20,209 nt of DNA. It comes from an uncultured Porphyromonadaceae bacterium. GTDB taxonomy: Bacteria; Bacteroidota; Bacteroidia; Bacteroidales; Muribaculaceae. Location of the stretch: the NCBI GenBank assembly GCA_900546835.1, contig UREH01000021.1, forward strand, positions 1-20,209, in the 5' to 3' direction. The first letter of the stretch is position 1; the number at the start of each line of letters is the position of its first letter. A program made the position numbers and the translations under genes. The notes below the pieces were generated by a model. It was not told the DNA's origin, did no database searches, and saw only the letters and a list, made by a program, of their open reading frames with translations. This document shows positions 1 to 8,846 of the stretch, piece after piece.

Positions 1-46
1 ACAGGGCAATAAGTATCAGACCGCAAATCGCGGTGAAAATCTTCAT
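1..46 (-). CDS. N-terminus of a secreted or membrane protein (partial, runs off left edge)
   Basis: Reading the minus strand from the ATG at 46-44 gives an open frame to the window edge, MKIFTAICGLILIAL, which is 15 residues. A lysine followed by a hydrophobic stretch looks like the start of a signal peptide or membrane anchor. An in-frame ATG three codons upstream (55-53) would add Met-Cys-His and is less likely. A TAnnTTTG element lies upstream on the same strand at 96-89, which supports real expression divergent from ruvA. The function cannot be told from 15 residues. The reading is seen directly; that it is a gene is inference. Confidence 0.5.
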   Translation of the reverse strand, partial: MKIFTAICGLILIAL

Positions 47-88
47 ATGGCACATGGATTATTTTGATTGCATCAGCAATTCCGACTG

Positions 89-96
89 CAAAGGTA
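89..96 (-). promoter_or_regulatory. Candidate -7 promoter element for the left-edge minus-strand gene
   Basis: The minus strand reads TACCTTTG, an exact match to the Bacteroidota -7 consensus TAnnTTTG, 42 bases before the ATG at 46. No convincing TTTG -33 box is seen at the usual 19-21 base spacing, so this is a half-supported promoter. Confidence 0.4.
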
Positions 97-130
97 AGCA
101 TTATTTCCGAAACAGCCGCCCTGACGGTGT

Positions 131-161
131 TTTGCAATGTCGGAGCTAATTAGTACTTTTG
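131..161 (+). promoter_or_regulatory. Bacteroidota-type promoter of ruvA(-sprA)
   Basis: TTTG at 131-134 (the -33 box) is followed after exactly 19 bases by TACTTTTG at 154-161 (the -7 box). This fits the published Bacteroides consensus TTTG-N19-21-TAnnTTTG. Transcription would begin near 167-170, about 20 bases before the ruvA ATG. A palindrome at 158-178 covers the end of the -7 box and the predicted start site. Confidence 0.72.
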
Positions 162-178
162 TACATACTTTGTACAAA
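158..178 (+). repeat. 8-bp inverted repeat over the ruvA transcription start (candidate operator)
   Basis: TTTGTACA (158-165), spacer TACTT (166-170) and TGTACAAA (171-178) form a perfect 8+8 inverted repeat. The same stretch can be read as a tandem duplication: TACTTTTGTACA (154-165) directly followed by TACTTTGTACA (166-176), differing by one T. It lies on the -7 box and the predicted start point, a position where a bound repressor would block transcription. The geometry is seen directly; an operator role is inference. Confidence 0.5.
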
Positions 179-189
179 CCGGATAGACG

Positions 190-771
190 ATGCTCGAATA
201 CATAAAAGGTAATATCGCGGAGCTTAATCCCGCGTCGGTTATAATCGACAACAATGGAATAGGTTACGAAATAGGAATATCATTGTCGACATATTCGCAA
301 CTCGAAGGAAGGACGGAGGCAAAACTGCTGCTTCACGAAGTTATCCGTGAGGACGCGCATTTACTTTTCGGCTTCGCCACAACCCGCGAGCGCGAACTGT
401 TCCGACTGCTCATCGGAGTGAGCGGCGTCGGAGCCAATACGGCGCGGGTAATATTATCCTCAATAGCCCCGGCCGAACTCGAAACTGCTATTGCGACGGC
501 CGACGAACCTCAGCTTAAAGCTGTAAAGGGTGTGGGCGCCAAAACAGCACAGCGAATCATTGTTGACCTGAGGGATAAAATAAAACCCGTCGACTCTTCG
601 TTAATTATAGAGCGGACAGCAACTACCGACGCTTTCAATGAGGGACTTGCCGCACTGACCATGCTCGGATTCCCGCGCCAGGCAAGCGAGAAAGTTCTTA
701 AAAAGCTATTTGCCGACGATCCCTCCCTGCGGGTGGAATCGGCTATCAAGCAGGCACTCAAGATGCTATAG
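190..771 (+). CDS. ruvA: Holliday junction branch migration protein RuvA
   Basis: RuvA binds four-way DNA junctions as a tetramer and loads the RuvB motor, so that RuvC can resolve recombination intermediates. The 193-aa product has the family's usual length and three parts: an OB-fold domain (about 1-62), a double helix-hairpin-helix domain (about 70-135) and a C-terminal three-helix domain that contacts RuvB (about 145-193). The two HhH motifs are clear: GVSGVGANTA at 76-85 and KGVGAKTA at 113-120. The acidic pin is present as Glu54-Asp55 in IREDAHLLFGF, matching the E. coli motif. The ATG at 190 gives the standard MLEYIKG start and lies about 20 bases after the predicted transcription start. 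sprA follows after a short gap with no promoter seen, so co-transcription is likely. The ruvB and ruvC genes are not in the window. Confidence 0.97.
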   Translation: MLEYIKGNIAELNPASVIIDNNGIGYEIGISLSTYSQLEGRTEAKLLLHEVIREDAHLLFGFATTRERELFRLLIGVSGVGANTARVILSSIAPAELETAIATADEPQLKAVKGVGAKTAQRIIVDLRDKIKPVDSSLIIERTATTDAFNEGLAALTMLGFPRQASEKVLKKLFADDPSLRVESAIKQALKML

Positions 772-796
772 CGTCCGTTAGTTCATGCAACGGACG
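772..796 (+). other. Hairpin in the ruvA-sprA gap
   Basis: CGTCCGTT (772-779), a 9-base loop, then AACGGACG (789-796) form a perfect 8-bp stem starting on the base after the ruvA stop codon. No T-run follows, so it is not a standard intrinsic terminator. It could protect or process the mRNA end, or partly reduce read-through into sprA. A second small palindrome, ATGCGG-T-CCGCAT, sits at 822-834 just before the chosen sprA start. Confidence 0.5.
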
Positions 797-842
797 GCTG
801 CATCCGGGATGATTCGTGCGCATGCGGTCCGCATCAGATGAT

Positions 843-3800
843 ATGACGACCAGACGACTGCGCAATATATTCAAAAATACACGTGCCCTGACGCTCCCGA
901 TGGCAGTTCTGTTGCTGGGGGCAACGGCATTGCTGACGCTCGCGCAGTCGCCTGCGGGCCAGACGCCTCTGGCGCCTACCGGCCTGACCCCTCCACCCGC
1001 CTTTCCGCCTGTGCTGCCGCCTGCTAATCCGGCAGACACAATCATGATGCCTTTTCCCGTACAGCAGACCGTACCATCCAACTACGAGAACCTGATGGCC
1101 GACCAGTTCGCTGCTGATTTGGCCACACCTTCGAATATCCGCACGACAGCCGAATTCGACCCGGCGACAGGCTTCTACGTAGTGCGCACTCGCCTTGGCG
1201 ACACCGATATAACCACACCCTTTCTTCTCAACGAAAAGCAGTATAACAACTGGCAACTACGGCGCGACCTGCAGGAATACTACCAGGCTCGCAACCAGGA
1301 GCTAAAAGAAAACAAGCAGAAGGAGCCGTTCAACATCTTCGACATGAACTTCAACTATGGACCTCTCGAGAAAATCTTCGGTCCTGGGGGTGTGAGGTTG
1401 AAAACACAGGGGTCTGTGCAGTTGCGGATGGGTATCAAAAGCAACAAGACAGACAATCCATCGCTCGCACTCGACTCACGCCGCAAAACGTTTTTCGATT
1501 TCGAGCAGAAGATTCAGGCCACAATCGGCGCATCGGTCGGCGACCGCCTGAACTTCGACATGACCTACAACACCGACGCCACCTTCGATTTCGACTCTAA
1601 GAATATAAAGCTGGCCTACGAAGGGAAAGAGGACGACATCGTGAAAAGTATTGAGGCCGGTAATGTATCAATGACCACCGGCTCAAGCCTGATACGCGGT
1701 AGCACTGCACTTTTCGGTGTGAAAACCCAGCTTCAGTTCGGCAAACTGACCGTTACGGGTCTGGTCTCGCAGCAGAATTCAGAATCGAAAAGCGTGAACA
1801 CCAAAGGAGGCGCCCAGACCACTGATTTTACTGTGAATGCCGACCAGTACGATGCCAACCGGCACTTCTTCCTGGCACAGCATTTCTACGACAACTACGA
1901 CCAGTTTGCCTCTCGCGTTCCTTTCGTATCTTCAGGCATCAATATCACTCGCATCGAGGTTTGGGTCACCAACAAGAGCGGGCGCTACGAGCAGGCACGC
2001 AATATCGTAGCCTTTGCAGACATGGGCGAAAACAGCCGACTTTCCAATAGCTACTGGATACCGAATCCAAGCATCCCCGTGCCGAGCAACAACAGCAACA
2101 ATCTGCTCTCCGTGCTGAAAGAGCAATATCCCGACGCGCGAAACATCAACACCGTCACCCAGGCGCTCGCTCCGCTTTCTGCCTATGGGATAGAAGGAGG
2201 CCGCGATTATGAGAAGATTGAAAGCGCGCGTCTGCTCTCCGAGTCGGAATACACGCTGAATTCCACTCTCGGCTACATATCGATAAAAAGCCAGCTCAAC
2301 GCCGACGAAGTGCTGGGCGTGGCTTTCCAGTATACCTACAACGGACAGGTCTATCAGGTCGGAGAGTTCTCGAGCGACATTACGACCACCACGCAGAGCC
2401 TCTACGTGAAGATGCTTAAAAGCACTACCACCGACCCGAAGATGCCGATGTGGAAGCTGATGATGAAAAACGTGTATTCACTTGGTGCCTATCAGCTTTC
2501 GCGTCAGAACTTCAAGCTTAACATCAAATACCTCAGCGACACCACAGGCACTGAAATCAACTATCTACCGGTCCCCGGCCTTAACAATCAGAGCCTTCTC
2601 CAGATTATGAACCTCGACCGACTCGACAGCAACCAGCAGTCGGCTTCCGACGGCTTCTTCGACTTCGTGGAGGGGTATACAATCATATCATCTACCGGTA
2701 AAGTAATTTTCCCGGTAGCGGAGCCTTTCGGGCGCCATCTCGAGCAGAAAATCGGCAATCCTGCAATTGCCGAGCAATACGTTTATAAAGAGCTTTACGA
2801 CTCCACTCAGGTAGTCGCCCGACAATTCTCCGACAAGAACAAATTCATCCTGTCTGGTTCCTATCAGGCTTCGTCGGGCTCGCAGATTCGACTGAACGCA
2901 ATGAATGTGCCCCGAGGCTCGGTCGTTGTGATGGCCGGAGGGGTGCAGCTTGTGGAAAACAGCGATTATACGGTCGACTATGCGATGGGTATCGTTACAA
3001 TCACCAACCAGAGCATAATCGATTCCGGGCAAAGCATAAGCGTGACTCTTGAGAATCAAAGCCTTTTCTCGATGCAGCGAAAAACTCTTCTCGGGCTTGA
3101 CCTTCAGTACGCCATCAACAAGAATTTCAATATCGGCGCCACAATCATGCACTTCTCCGAAAAGGCTCTTACCGAGAAGGTGAATATCGGCGACGAGATA
3201 ATCAATAATTCGATTTTCGGATTCAACCTTTCGTACAATACGAAATTCATGTGGCTTACGAATCTGCTCAACAAGATTCCGACTGTAAACGCCACCGCAC
3301 CCTCCACTTTAAATCTTACCGCCGAGTATGCCCAGCTTGTGCCGCATAAGCAAAAAGCCGGTTCGGCTCAGGGAAGTTCCTACGTGGACGATTTCGAATC
3401 GTCGCAGACAGGCATCGACCTGCGGTCGCCTTATTCGTGGTTCCTTGCCTCTACGCCTTTCGATTCAGGCAAGAACCCGCTTTTTCCCGAGGCTGCCTTG
3501 AGCAACAACGTGGACTACGGCAAAAACCGTGCTCTTCTGAACTGGTATTATATCGACCGGATGTTTACCGAGCGCAATTCATCGATGGCTCCCGGCTACA
3601 TTCTTAACGACTTCAAGCAGCAGAGCAACCCCTATGTGCGCGAAGTGACCTCTCAGGAAATATTCCCGGGTCGAGAACTGACCTACGGCGAATCAAATGT
3701 AATCCAGACTCTGAATCTTTCGTTCTACCCTACCGAGCGCGGTCCATACAACCTCGATGCCGACAACATCGACGCCGAAGGCAGACTGCTTTATCCGGAA

Positions 3801-6800
3801 AAAAGATGGGGCGGCATTATGCGCCGAATGGAAAACACAAATTTCGAGCAGTCGAATATCGAATACGTGCAGTTCTGGATGCTCAACCCCTTCATGGATC
3901 CCGACAATCCCAACTATGAGGGAGGTGACCTCTATTTCAACTTCGGAGAGATTTCGGAGGACATCCTGAAAGACGGTCTCAAAAGCTACGAGAACGGCAT
4001 TCCCTACGACGGCAACGATCAATTCCTGCAGAATACCGTTTGGGGACGCGTCTCCTCACAGAACTCCCTCACCTACGCATTCGACAACAACAGCGGCTCT
4101 CGAACCGTGCAGGACGTCGGTCTCGACGGGCTGCCCAACGAGATGGAGTTCTCTTTCAGTTCCTACAACGAATATCTGAACAAACTGCGCTCCAAACTGT
4201 CGGCTGCCACCATCGAGCGTATGCAGAGCGACCCCTTCTCGCCGCTCAACGACCCGGCAGGCGACAATTACCATTTCTTCCGAGGATACGACTATGACGA
4301 CATGCGTCTTAGCATTCTCGAGCGCTACAAACGATATAATGGCGTGGAAGGCAACTCGCTTTCGCCTGAGGATGCTTCAGACCCGCTCTACCAGAGCGCA
4401 CGTTCGGTGCCCGATGTGGAAGACATCAACCAGGACAATACACTCAACGAATACGAACGCTATTTCCAGTATCGGGTCTCCATCCGCCCTGAGGACCTCG
4501 TTGTCGGGAAGAACTTCATCACCGATAAACAGACGTCTGTGGTCCTGACCCGCGACGGACAGGAGCAGACAGCCGAGTGGTATCAGTTCAAGATACCCCT
4601 CAGCGCATACGAGAAGATTGTCGGATCGATTAGCGACTTCTCGACCATAAGATTCGCGCGCATGTTCATGACCGGATTCAAACAGGTCACACACCTGCGT
4701 TTCGCCACTCTTGAGCTTGTGCGCGGCGAGTGGCGCACCTACGACTTCAACCTCAACAGCCGCGGAGATCTTCCTGCCGAAGGCGATCTCGACGTGTCGG
4801 TGGTTAACATCGAGGAGAATGCCGACCGCGAACCGGTGAACTACGTTCTTCCTCCCGGCGTGACACGTATCGTCGACCCGGGCCAGAGCCAGATTACCCA
4901 GCTGAACGAACAGTCGCTCTCGCTTAAAGTTACCGGCCTGCAGGCCGGCGACGGCCGCGGCGTATACCGCGACACGCAACACGACCTGCGCAACTACAAG
5001 CGGCTTCAGATGTGGGTTCATGCAGAACGCCTGATCGACGACGTCACCAATCTCAAGTCGGGCGAACTCTCCATGTTCATCCGCCTTGGCTCCGATGTGA
5101 AAAACAACTTCTACGAATATGAGATCCCGCTGGTGCTTACCCCCCACGGACGTTACAACAATTACGTAGAAACCGACCGCGACAAGGTTTGGCCCATCGA
5201 GAACTTCATGGATCTCCAGCTGCAGAACCTTGTGGAACTGAAAAAGGAGCGCAATCGCGCCAAGGCCGCAGAGGGGAGCAACGTAGGATATGCCACGCTC
5301 TATACGTCGCGCGACCCCGACAACGAACGCAACCGCATGGCTGTGAAAGGCAACCCCTCGCTGAGCGATATCAGAGTGATGCTCGTAGGAGTGCGCAACA
5401 ACGCCAACGTGGTCAAGGACGGTATTGTGTGGATCAATGAGCTTAAAGTCACCGACTTCGACGAGGATGGCGGTTGGGCTGCCAAGGCCAACATGAACCT
5501 TGGGTTGAGCGACCTCGCCACCATCAACGTGGGTACTCATATAGAGACTGCCGGGTTCGGCAATGTGGACCAGGGCCTCAACGACCGCCGCATGGACGAC
5601 TATCATCAGTATAATTTCGCCATTCAGGCCGATTTGGGGCGTTTCGTTCCCGAAAAGCTCAAACTTCGTGCACCCATTTATTTCTCATACTCGAAGGAGA
5701 AGACAACGCCCAAATATAATCCGCTTGATAAAGACGTCCTGCTCAAGGATGCTCTTGACGACGCTCCCGACCAGCATGCCCGCGACTCAATCTCGGCGTT
5801 TGCGGTAGAAACCAATATTGTGAAGAGTTTCTCGATTTCAGGCCTTAAATTCGACGTTACAAGCGCCCGACCCATGCCGTGGGACCCCTCGAACTTCACC
5901 TTCAACTTCTCTTTCAACAAGCAGAGCCGCACGAATCCCACGACTGAATACGAATATACCAACGACTACCGCGGCTCTCTGGCCTATAACTATTCACCGA
6001 TGTTCAAGCCGCTCAAACCATTCGCGTGGCTTAAATCCAAAAACAAGAACCTGAAGTTCCTGAAGGACTGGGAATTCTTCTTCCTTCCGAACAATATCTC
6101 GTTCCTGACCAACATGAGCCGCTATTACTTCGAGCAGCAGACGCGCTCGGAGACCGACGTAATGTTCCAGCTGCCGGTGTCGGTCAGCAAAAACTTCCTG
6201 TGGGACCGTCAGCTGCAACTTACATGGAACATCACCAAATCGCTCAACCTTTCGTTCACCTCCAATACATCGGCCCGAATTGAAGAGACCGTAGGAGCGG
6301 TCAACAGAAAATTGTTCCCCGACAAATACAAAGAGTGGAAAGACACCGTATGGCAGTCAATTCTATCTCTCGGTACACCATGGAACTACAACCAGAGTTT
6401 CGTGGCCACCTACCGCGCCCCGTTCAACCGTATTCCAGTGCTCGATTTCATCACGGCGTCGGCGAGCTACAACGCCACCTACCGCTGGGATCGCGGCGCC
6501 ACCATCGACGGCGTGTCGATGGGCAATACCATCGCCAATCAGTCGTCGTTCAGTATCGACGGCCGCATAAACTTCGAGAGTCTTTACAACAAGATTCCCT
6601 TCGTGAAGGATGTGAACAAGCGCTTCGCCAACACTCGTAAAACCCAGACCGTGCGCAAACCCAAGCGCTACGAGCGGACGTTCAAACTCAATCCCGACAC
6701 AACATTCGTAATCAAGCACAACCTCCGCACGAAGAAGCTCAAAGTTGTTGCCAAACTACCCGACGGCACTCCTTTCCCGAATAAATTCAGAGTTATCGAC

Positions 6801-8315
6801 AACAACTCGATTGAGATTCTGACTCCGTCAGACCAGAACGTGAAATTCACCATCGAAGAGATTCTCAAGGATCAGAAGTCGCTATGGCGCAACATCGGCG
6901 AATACTCTCTGCGTCTGGCAATGAGTCCGCGCAACATCGCCATTCGCTGGAAGCGCACCAACACTCTGTCCATTCCTCTTTTCCGTAATGAAATCGGCGA
7001 TATATTCGGCCAAAGCACCAACTACGGCCCCATGTCGCCGGGACTGGATTTCGCCTTCGGATTCGTGGACGACAACTATATCTACAAAGCCAAGGAGCGC
7101 GGCTGGCTGATTACCGACGACGGCCAGACGTCGCCGGCAATGTGGTCGAAAGGCAACGAGCTCAATATCGAGCTCCAGCTTGAGCCCATAAAGGGGCTGA
7201 AGATTCAGTTGACTACAAACCGCACGGACAACCGTACGTCGCAGATTCAGTTCATGTATGCCGACATGCCGGTCAGCCTTTCGGGTTCCTACACCAAGAC
7301 TCATGTGGCCATCAAGACCGCACTGGGTTCGTCGAAAGCCGACGACGGATATTTCTCCCCCGCGTTTCAGAAACTTATCGACAACATTCCCGTAATTGCA
7401 GGCCGCGTACAGAGTCAATATGAAGGGCGGACCTATCCCACCACAGGTTTCATGCGCGATAATGAGCATGCCGGCCATCCGTTCAATCCGGCTGTGGGAG
7501 GCGTACAGCAGACGTCGAGCGACGTTCTGATTCCGGCGTTCCTCTCGGCCTACACCGGCACTGACCCAGAAAAACAATATCTCGACCCGTTCCCCTCGTT
7601 CGCTCATGTGCTTCCCAACTGGCGCGTGACATACGACGGCCTTGTGAATCTCGGCAACATGCGCCGGTGGTTCAAGACATTCACCCTCAACCATGCCTAC
7701 CAATGCACCTACTCGGTAGGAAGCTATTCGTCGTATCTAAACTGGCTAAGTGCCGGCGACAACATCGGATTCACACTCGATGAACTAACAGGCGCGCCTA
7801 TCCCCTCTTCGCCCTACAATATCTCCTCCGTATCTATAACGGAACGATTCGCACCACTCATCGGCTTCAACGCAACCCTTTGGAACGACCTTCAGGTAAA
7901 CGCCGAGTGGCGCGATCAACGCACCCTCACACTCAATACATCGGCCGGGCAGCTTGTGGAGGCAACCACCAAAGGCCTTACCGTGGGACTCGGCTACAAG
8001 ATTGTCGGATTCAACACTATTCTGAAGATGCGTGGTTCAAGCCGTGGCGTAAGCAATGATCTGACCGTCAACGCCGACCTGTCGCTGCAAAACACGCAGG
8101 CTCTCATCCGCCGCATCGAGAGCAACTACACACAGCCCACGTCGGGAACGCGCACGCTCACAATCAACTTCAACGCGAGCTACGTGCTCAGCCGAGCAAT
8201 CACCATAGCAGCCTATTTCGACCACCAGGTGAACACACCGATTGTCTCGAACTCGGCCTATCCGACAACCAACAGTTCATACGGCCTGTCGCTCAATCTG
8301 AATCTCGCAAGATAA
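843..8315 (+). CDS. sprA: SprA/Sov-family giant outer-membrane protein (T9SS translocon family)
   Basis: In Flavobacterium, SprA is the very large beta-barrel through which the type IX secretion system passes cargo across the outer membrane; P. gingivalis Sov is its counterpart. From the ATG at 843 the product is 2490 aa, close to the roughly 2400 aa of known SprA. It starts with a basic region and a hydrophobic signal peptide ending near TLAQS, then a proline-rich stretch (about residues 35-75). Family-like blocks include FDFEQKIQATIGASVGDRLN, YDANRHFFLAQHFYDNYDQ and SSYVDDFESSQTGIDLRSPY (around residue 845). The C-terminus, SYGLSLNLNLAR, alternates polar and hydrophobic residues like a last beta-strand. 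The frame also opens upstream at a GTG (816) and an ATG (822); 843 is preferred because it gives a normal n-region. Its place after ruvA recurs in Bacteroidota. Whether it works in T9SS here depends on partner genes not in the window. Confidence 0.93.
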   Translation: MTTRRLRNIFKNTRALTLPMAVLLLGATALLTLAQSPAGQTPLAPTGLTPPPAFPPVLPPANPADTIMMPFPVQQTVPSNYENLMADQFAADLATPSNIRTTAEFDPATGFYVVRTRLGDTDITTPFLLNEKQYNNWQLRRDLQEYYQARNQELKENKQKEPFNIFDMNFNYGPLEKIFGPGGVRLKTQGSVQLRMGIKSNKTDNPSLALDSRRKTFFDFEQKIQATIGASVGDRLNFDMTYNTDATFDFDSKNIKLAYEGKEDDIVKSIEAGNVSMTTGSSLIRGSTALFGVKTQLQFGKLTVTGLVSQQNSESKSVNTKGGAQTTDFTVNADQYDANRHFFLAQHFYDNYDQFASRVPFVSSGINITRIEVWVTNKSGRYEQARNIVAFADMGENSRLSNSYWIPNPSIPVPSNNSNNLLSVLKEQYPDARNINTVTQALAPLSAYGIEGGRDYEKIESARLLSESEYTLNSTLGYISIKSQLNADEVLGVAFQYTYNGQVYQVGEFSSDITTTTQSLYVKMLKSTTTDPKMPMWKLMMKNVYSLGAYQLSRQNFKLNIKYLSDTTGTEINYLPVPGLNNQSLLQIMNLDRLDSNQQSASDGFFDFVEGYTIISSTGKVIFPVAEPFGRHLEQKIGNPAIAEQYVYKELYDSTQVVARQFSDKNKFILSGSYQASSGSQIRLNAMNVPRGSVVVMAGGVQLVENSDYTVDYAMGIVTITNQSIIDSGQSISVTLENQSLFSMQRKTLLGLDLQYAINKNFNIGATIMHFSEKALTEKVNIGDEIINNSIFGFNLSYNTKFMWLTNLLNKIPTVNATAPSTLNLTAEYAQLVPHKQKAGSAQGSSYVDDFESSQTGIDLRSPYSWFLASTPFDSGKNPLFPEAALSNNVDYGKNRALLNWYYIDRMFTERNSSMAPGYILNDFKQQSNPYVREVTSQEIFPGRELTYGESNVIQTLNLSFYPTERGPYNLDADNIDAEGRLLYPEKRWGGIMRRMENTNFEQSNIEYVQFWMLNPFMDPDNPNYEGGDLYFNFGEISEDILKDGLKSYENGIPYDGNDQFLQNTVWGRVSSQNSLTYAFDNNSGSRTVQDVGLDGLPNEMEFSFSSYNEYLNKLRSKLSAATIERMQSDPFSPLNDPAGDNYHFFRGYDYDDMRLSILERYKRYNGVEGNSLSPEDASDPLYQSARSVPDVEDINQDNTLNEYERYFQYRVSIRPEDLVVGKNFITDKQTSVVLTRDGQEQTAEWYQFKIPLSAYEKIVGSISDFSTIRFARMFMTGFKQVTHLRFATLELVRGEWRTYDFNLNSRGDLPAEGDLDVSVVNIEENADREPVNYVLPPGVTRIVDPGQSQITQLNEQSLSLKVTGLQAGDGRGVYRDTQHDLRNYKRLQMWVHAERLIDDVTNLKSGELSMFIRLGSDVKNNFYEYEIPLVLTPHGRYNNYVETDRDKVWPIENFMDLQLQNLVELKKERNRAKAAEGSNVGYATLYTSRDPDNERNRMAVKGNPSLSDIRVMLVGVRNNANVVKDGIVWINELKVTDFDEDGGWAAKANMNLGLSDLATINVGTHIETAGFGNVDQGLNDRRMDDYHQYNFAIQADLGRFVPEKLKLRAPIYFSYSKEKTTPKYNPLDKDVLLKDALDDAPDQHARDSISAFAVETNIVKSFSISGLKFDVTSARPMPWDPSNFTFNFSFNKQSRTNPTTEYEYTNDYRGSLAYNYSPMFKPLKPFAWLKSKNKNLKFLKDWEFFFLPNNISFLTNMSRYYFEQQTRSETDVMFQLPVSVSKNFLWDRQLQLTWNITKSLNLSFTSNTSARIEETVGAVNRKLFPDKYKEWKDTVWQSILSLGTPWNYNQSFVATYRAPFNRIPVLDFITASASYNATYRWDRGATIDGVSMGNTIANQSSFSIDGRINFESLYNKIPFVKDVNKRFANTRKTQTVRKPKRYERTFKLNPDTTFVIKHNLRTKKLKVVAKLPDGTPFPNKFRVIDNNSIEILTPSDQNVKFTIEEILKDQKSLWRNIGEYSLRLAMSPRNIAIRWKRTNTLSIPLFRNEIGDIFGQSTNYGPMSPGLDFAFGFVDDNYIYKAKERGWLITDDGQTSPAMWSKGNELNIELQLEPIKGLKIQLTTNRTDNRTSQIQFMYADMPVSLSGSYTKTHVAIKTALGSSKADDGYFSPAFQKLIDNIPVIAGRVQSQYEGRTYPTTGFMRDNEHAGHPFNPAVGGVQQTSSDVLIPAFLSAYTGTDPEKQYLDPFPSFAHVLPNWRVTYDGLVNLGNMRRWFKTFTLNHAYQCTYSVGSYSSYLNWLSAGDNIGFTLDELTGAPIPSSPYNISSVSITERFAPLIGFNATLWNDLQVNAEWRDQRTLTLNTSAGQLVEATTKGLTVGLGYKIVGFNTILKMRGSSRGVSNDLTVNADLSLQNTQALIRRIESNYTQPTSGTRTLTINFNASYVLSRAITIAAYFDHQVNTPIVSNSAYPTTNSSYGLSLNLNLAR

Positions 8316-8483
8316 CCTCAGACGAAATCGGCCGAAAGCCCGAACCAATAAGGGTTGAAAAGTGTTAAAATTCAAAGGAAATTCAACTGTATGGCTTTAC
8401 AATGCGGTATCTCCGAAGTCAAACCGGAAAAACAGCATAACAGCCATCCCTATAAGCAACAAAAACTAAAAGCAACTATAATT

Positions 8484-8720
8484 ATGGCACGACAGAACGA
8501 CGAACAACCCCAGAGCGTTGTTCCTTCCACTATGAGAGTGGTTTTCGGAATTATAATGATAATCGTCTATGTTGGCATGGGTGTGCTTCTGCTGCTCAAC
8601 TACTTCGACTGGCATACCCAACTCCTCACCTGGCTGAGATGGATTGGCGGTATCCTGTTCATAATCTATGGAATCTGGAGAGCTATCCGTCAATTCTGGG
8701 GACTTGATACATCCCTTTGA
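8484..8720 (+). CDS. Small two-helix inner-membrane protein, upstream of PstS-like gene
   Basis: From the ATG at 8484 the product is 78 aa. It has a short polar N-terminus, a transmembrane helix at about 17-39 (FGIIMIIVYVGMGVLLLL), a short loop with FDWHTQ, a second helix at about 49-68 (WIGGILFIIYGIWRAI) and a short tail. The frame stays open back to a TTG at 8355, but that extension is polar, lacks normal start features and would bury the first helix, so 8484 is preferred. From memory, similar small membrane proteins sit just before PstS-like and TPR genes in Bacteroidales ExbB/ExbD/TonB clusters; here the Exb genes are absent and sprA lies upstream. The function is unknown. A terminator-like hairpin follows. 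Confidence 0.75.
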   Translation: MARQNDEQPQSVVPSTMRVVFGIIMIIVYVGMGVLLLLNYFDWHTQLLTWLRWIGGILFIIYGIWRAIRQFWGLDTSL

Positions 8721-8746
8721 AAAAAATCCCCGACCTTTTTCGAAAT

Positions 8747-8797
8747 ATGCTTGCTTCCTCATTTTTGCATTTTTTAGCGGTAGGAGCAAGCATTTTT
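8747..8797 (+). terminator. Probable intrinsic terminator after the 78-aa membrane protein gene
   Basis: ATGCTTGCT-T-CCT (8747-8759) pairs with AGGAGCAAGCAT (8782-8793), giving 12 base pairs with a single bulged T. The right arm runs into TTTTT at 8793-8797. The loop is long, 22 bases, which weakens the call. If it works, the PstS-like gene needs its own promoter, for which a -7 element is seen at 8834-8841. Confidence 0.55.
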
Positions 8798-8833
8798 CGC
8801 ACATTGGATGCAGGGTGTTAAATTAACATTCGC

Positions 8834-8841
8834 TACCTTTG
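8834..8841 (+). promoter_or_regulatory. Candidate -7 element right before the PstS-like start codon
   Basis: TACCTTTG matches TAnnTTTG exactly and ends only 5 bases before the ATG at 8847. No good -33 TTTG is seen at the normal distance. A start point about 7 bases downstream would fall on or next to the start codon and give an almost leaderless mRNA. Confidence 0.4.
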
Positions 8842-8846
8842 CTTTT

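Noticed and set aside
4377..5606. 409-codon open frame antisense to sprA, with similar long antisense frames at 6882-7703 and 2688-3152
   Set aside because: They lie wholly inside an intact, clearly recognised gene. Their composition is what GC-rich third positions produce on the other strand, and no protein family is recognisable.
8355..8483. 43-codon extension of the 78-aa membrane protein
   Set aside because: It would begin at a TTG, is polar and unlike the rest, and the ATG at 8484 gives a normal small membrane protein.
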